Positions 35,686 to 35,849 of a DNA stretch of 35,849 nt are shown in pieces; position 1 is the first letter of the stretch, and each line of letters starts with the position of its first letter. The translations under genes were made by a program, and so were the position numbers. The DNA is taken from contig JAMPAX010000013.1 in assembly GCA_023667015.1 (NCBI GenBank), positions 1 to 35,849 of the forward strand, given 5' to 3'. The notes beneath the pieces were generated by a model, which saw nothing but the letters and a program-made list of their open reading frames with translations, made no database searches and had not been told where the DNA came from. This stretch comes from Muribaculaceae bacterium (GTDB lineage: Bacteria; Bacteroidota; Bacteroidia; Bacteroidales; Muribaculaceae).

Positions 35686-35849
35686 ATGCAGCAAAGAAAA
35701 TCGACTTTCAGCGTTCTTTTCTTCATCAAGAGAAAGAAGCTACTGAAAAACGGGGATGCGCCGGTATATATGCGCATCACCATCGACGGCCGTTTCCTTG
35801 AAACATCACTGAAACGTGGTGTGAATCCAAAATTATGGAACGAGAAGAA
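35686..35849 (+). CDS. Tyrosine recombinase integrase, N-terminal fragment at window edge
   Basis: The window ends after about 54 codons, so only the start is visible: STFSVLFFIKRKKLLKNGDAPVYMRITIDG, then RFLETSLKRGVNPKLWNEK. This is the characteristic N-terminal arm DNA-binding domain of Bacteroidota integrases of the phage/conjugative-element tyrosine recombinase type (pattern FxLxxxKK, NGxxPVxxRITxxG, NPKLW). The catalytic domain lies outside the window. The gene points away from tRNA-Lys, 244 bases downstream of it, the classic layout for an element integrated at a tRNA 3' end. ATG at 35686 is used; the sequence upstream of it in this frame is not protein-like. Confidence 0.8.
   Translation, partial: MQQRKSTFSVLFFIKRKKLLKNGDAPVYMRITIDGRFLETSLKRGVNPKLWNEK

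Noticed and set aside
1..35849. CRISPR array, insertion sequence or rRNA genes
   Set aside because: No regularly spaced repeats, no transposase-like protein and no rRNA-like segments were seen apart from the partial integrase at the end.

Overview
The window reads as a chromosomal segment of a gut member of the order Bacteroidales. Muribaculaceae-like is my best guess, from overall protein style rather than a marker gene. Evidence: a SusC/SusD polysaccharide utilization locus (PUL), type IX secretion genes (PorU, PorV), promoters of the Bacteroidetes TTTG / TAnnTTTG type, and lipoproteins with Bacteroidota-style signals. Nearly all genes lie on the + strand; the only convincing minus-strand gene is the lipoprotein at 20137-21291. 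No gap between genes exceeds about 300 bases; the largest are 23151-23439 (regulator terminator plus SusC promoter), 35442-35685 (terminator, otherwise nothing recognised) and 34930-35152 (a degenerate repeat and the tRNA promoter).

Region 1 (70-10513): a membrane-anchored GH25 muramidase, then a block devoted largely to type IX secretion: PorU (C25 sortase), Rex (NADH-sensing repressor), a small fumarylacetoacetate-hydrolase-like protein that seems to have lost its metal ligands, a second divergent C25/PorU-like peptidase, a strong terminator, and PorV. Rex, the FAH-like gene and the second C25 gene overlap or abut and look co-transcribed from a promoter preceded by a roughly helically phased direct-repeat array.

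Region 2 (10612-20074): a housekeeping run: ispF, a UvrD/PcrA helicase, topoisomerase IV subunit B (parE), coaD, a periplasmic S41 protease, a DUF3078 beta-barrel protein and two small exported or membrane proteins of unknown role. parE and rex, and perhaps the GH25 gene, have -7 boxes so close to the start codon that their mRNAs may be leaderless.

Region 3 (20137-34929): an orphan lipoprotein on the minus strand, divergent from a SusR-like membrane-spanning regulator, followed by SusC, SusD, a GH30 glucanase lipoprotein, a duplicated-domain surface glycan-binding lipoprotein, a GH3 beta-glucosidase and an alpha/beta-hydrolase esterase. Gene order matches the known Bacteroides beta-1,6-glucan (fungal cell wall / pustulan) PUL. 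Proposed flow: surface GH30 cuts the glucan, the binding protein and SusD capture it, SusC imports oligosaccharides, periplasmic GH3 releases glucose, and the regulator senses an oligosaccharide. A perfect terminator sits immediately before the GH3 start codon, and REP-like palindromes follow the GH3 gene.

Region 4 (35103-35849): tRNA-Asn, tRNA-Asn and tRNA-Lys behind one promoter, a terminator, and then the start of a tyrosine-recombinase integrase running off the window edge. This suggests an integrated element that used tRNA-Lys as its attachment site.
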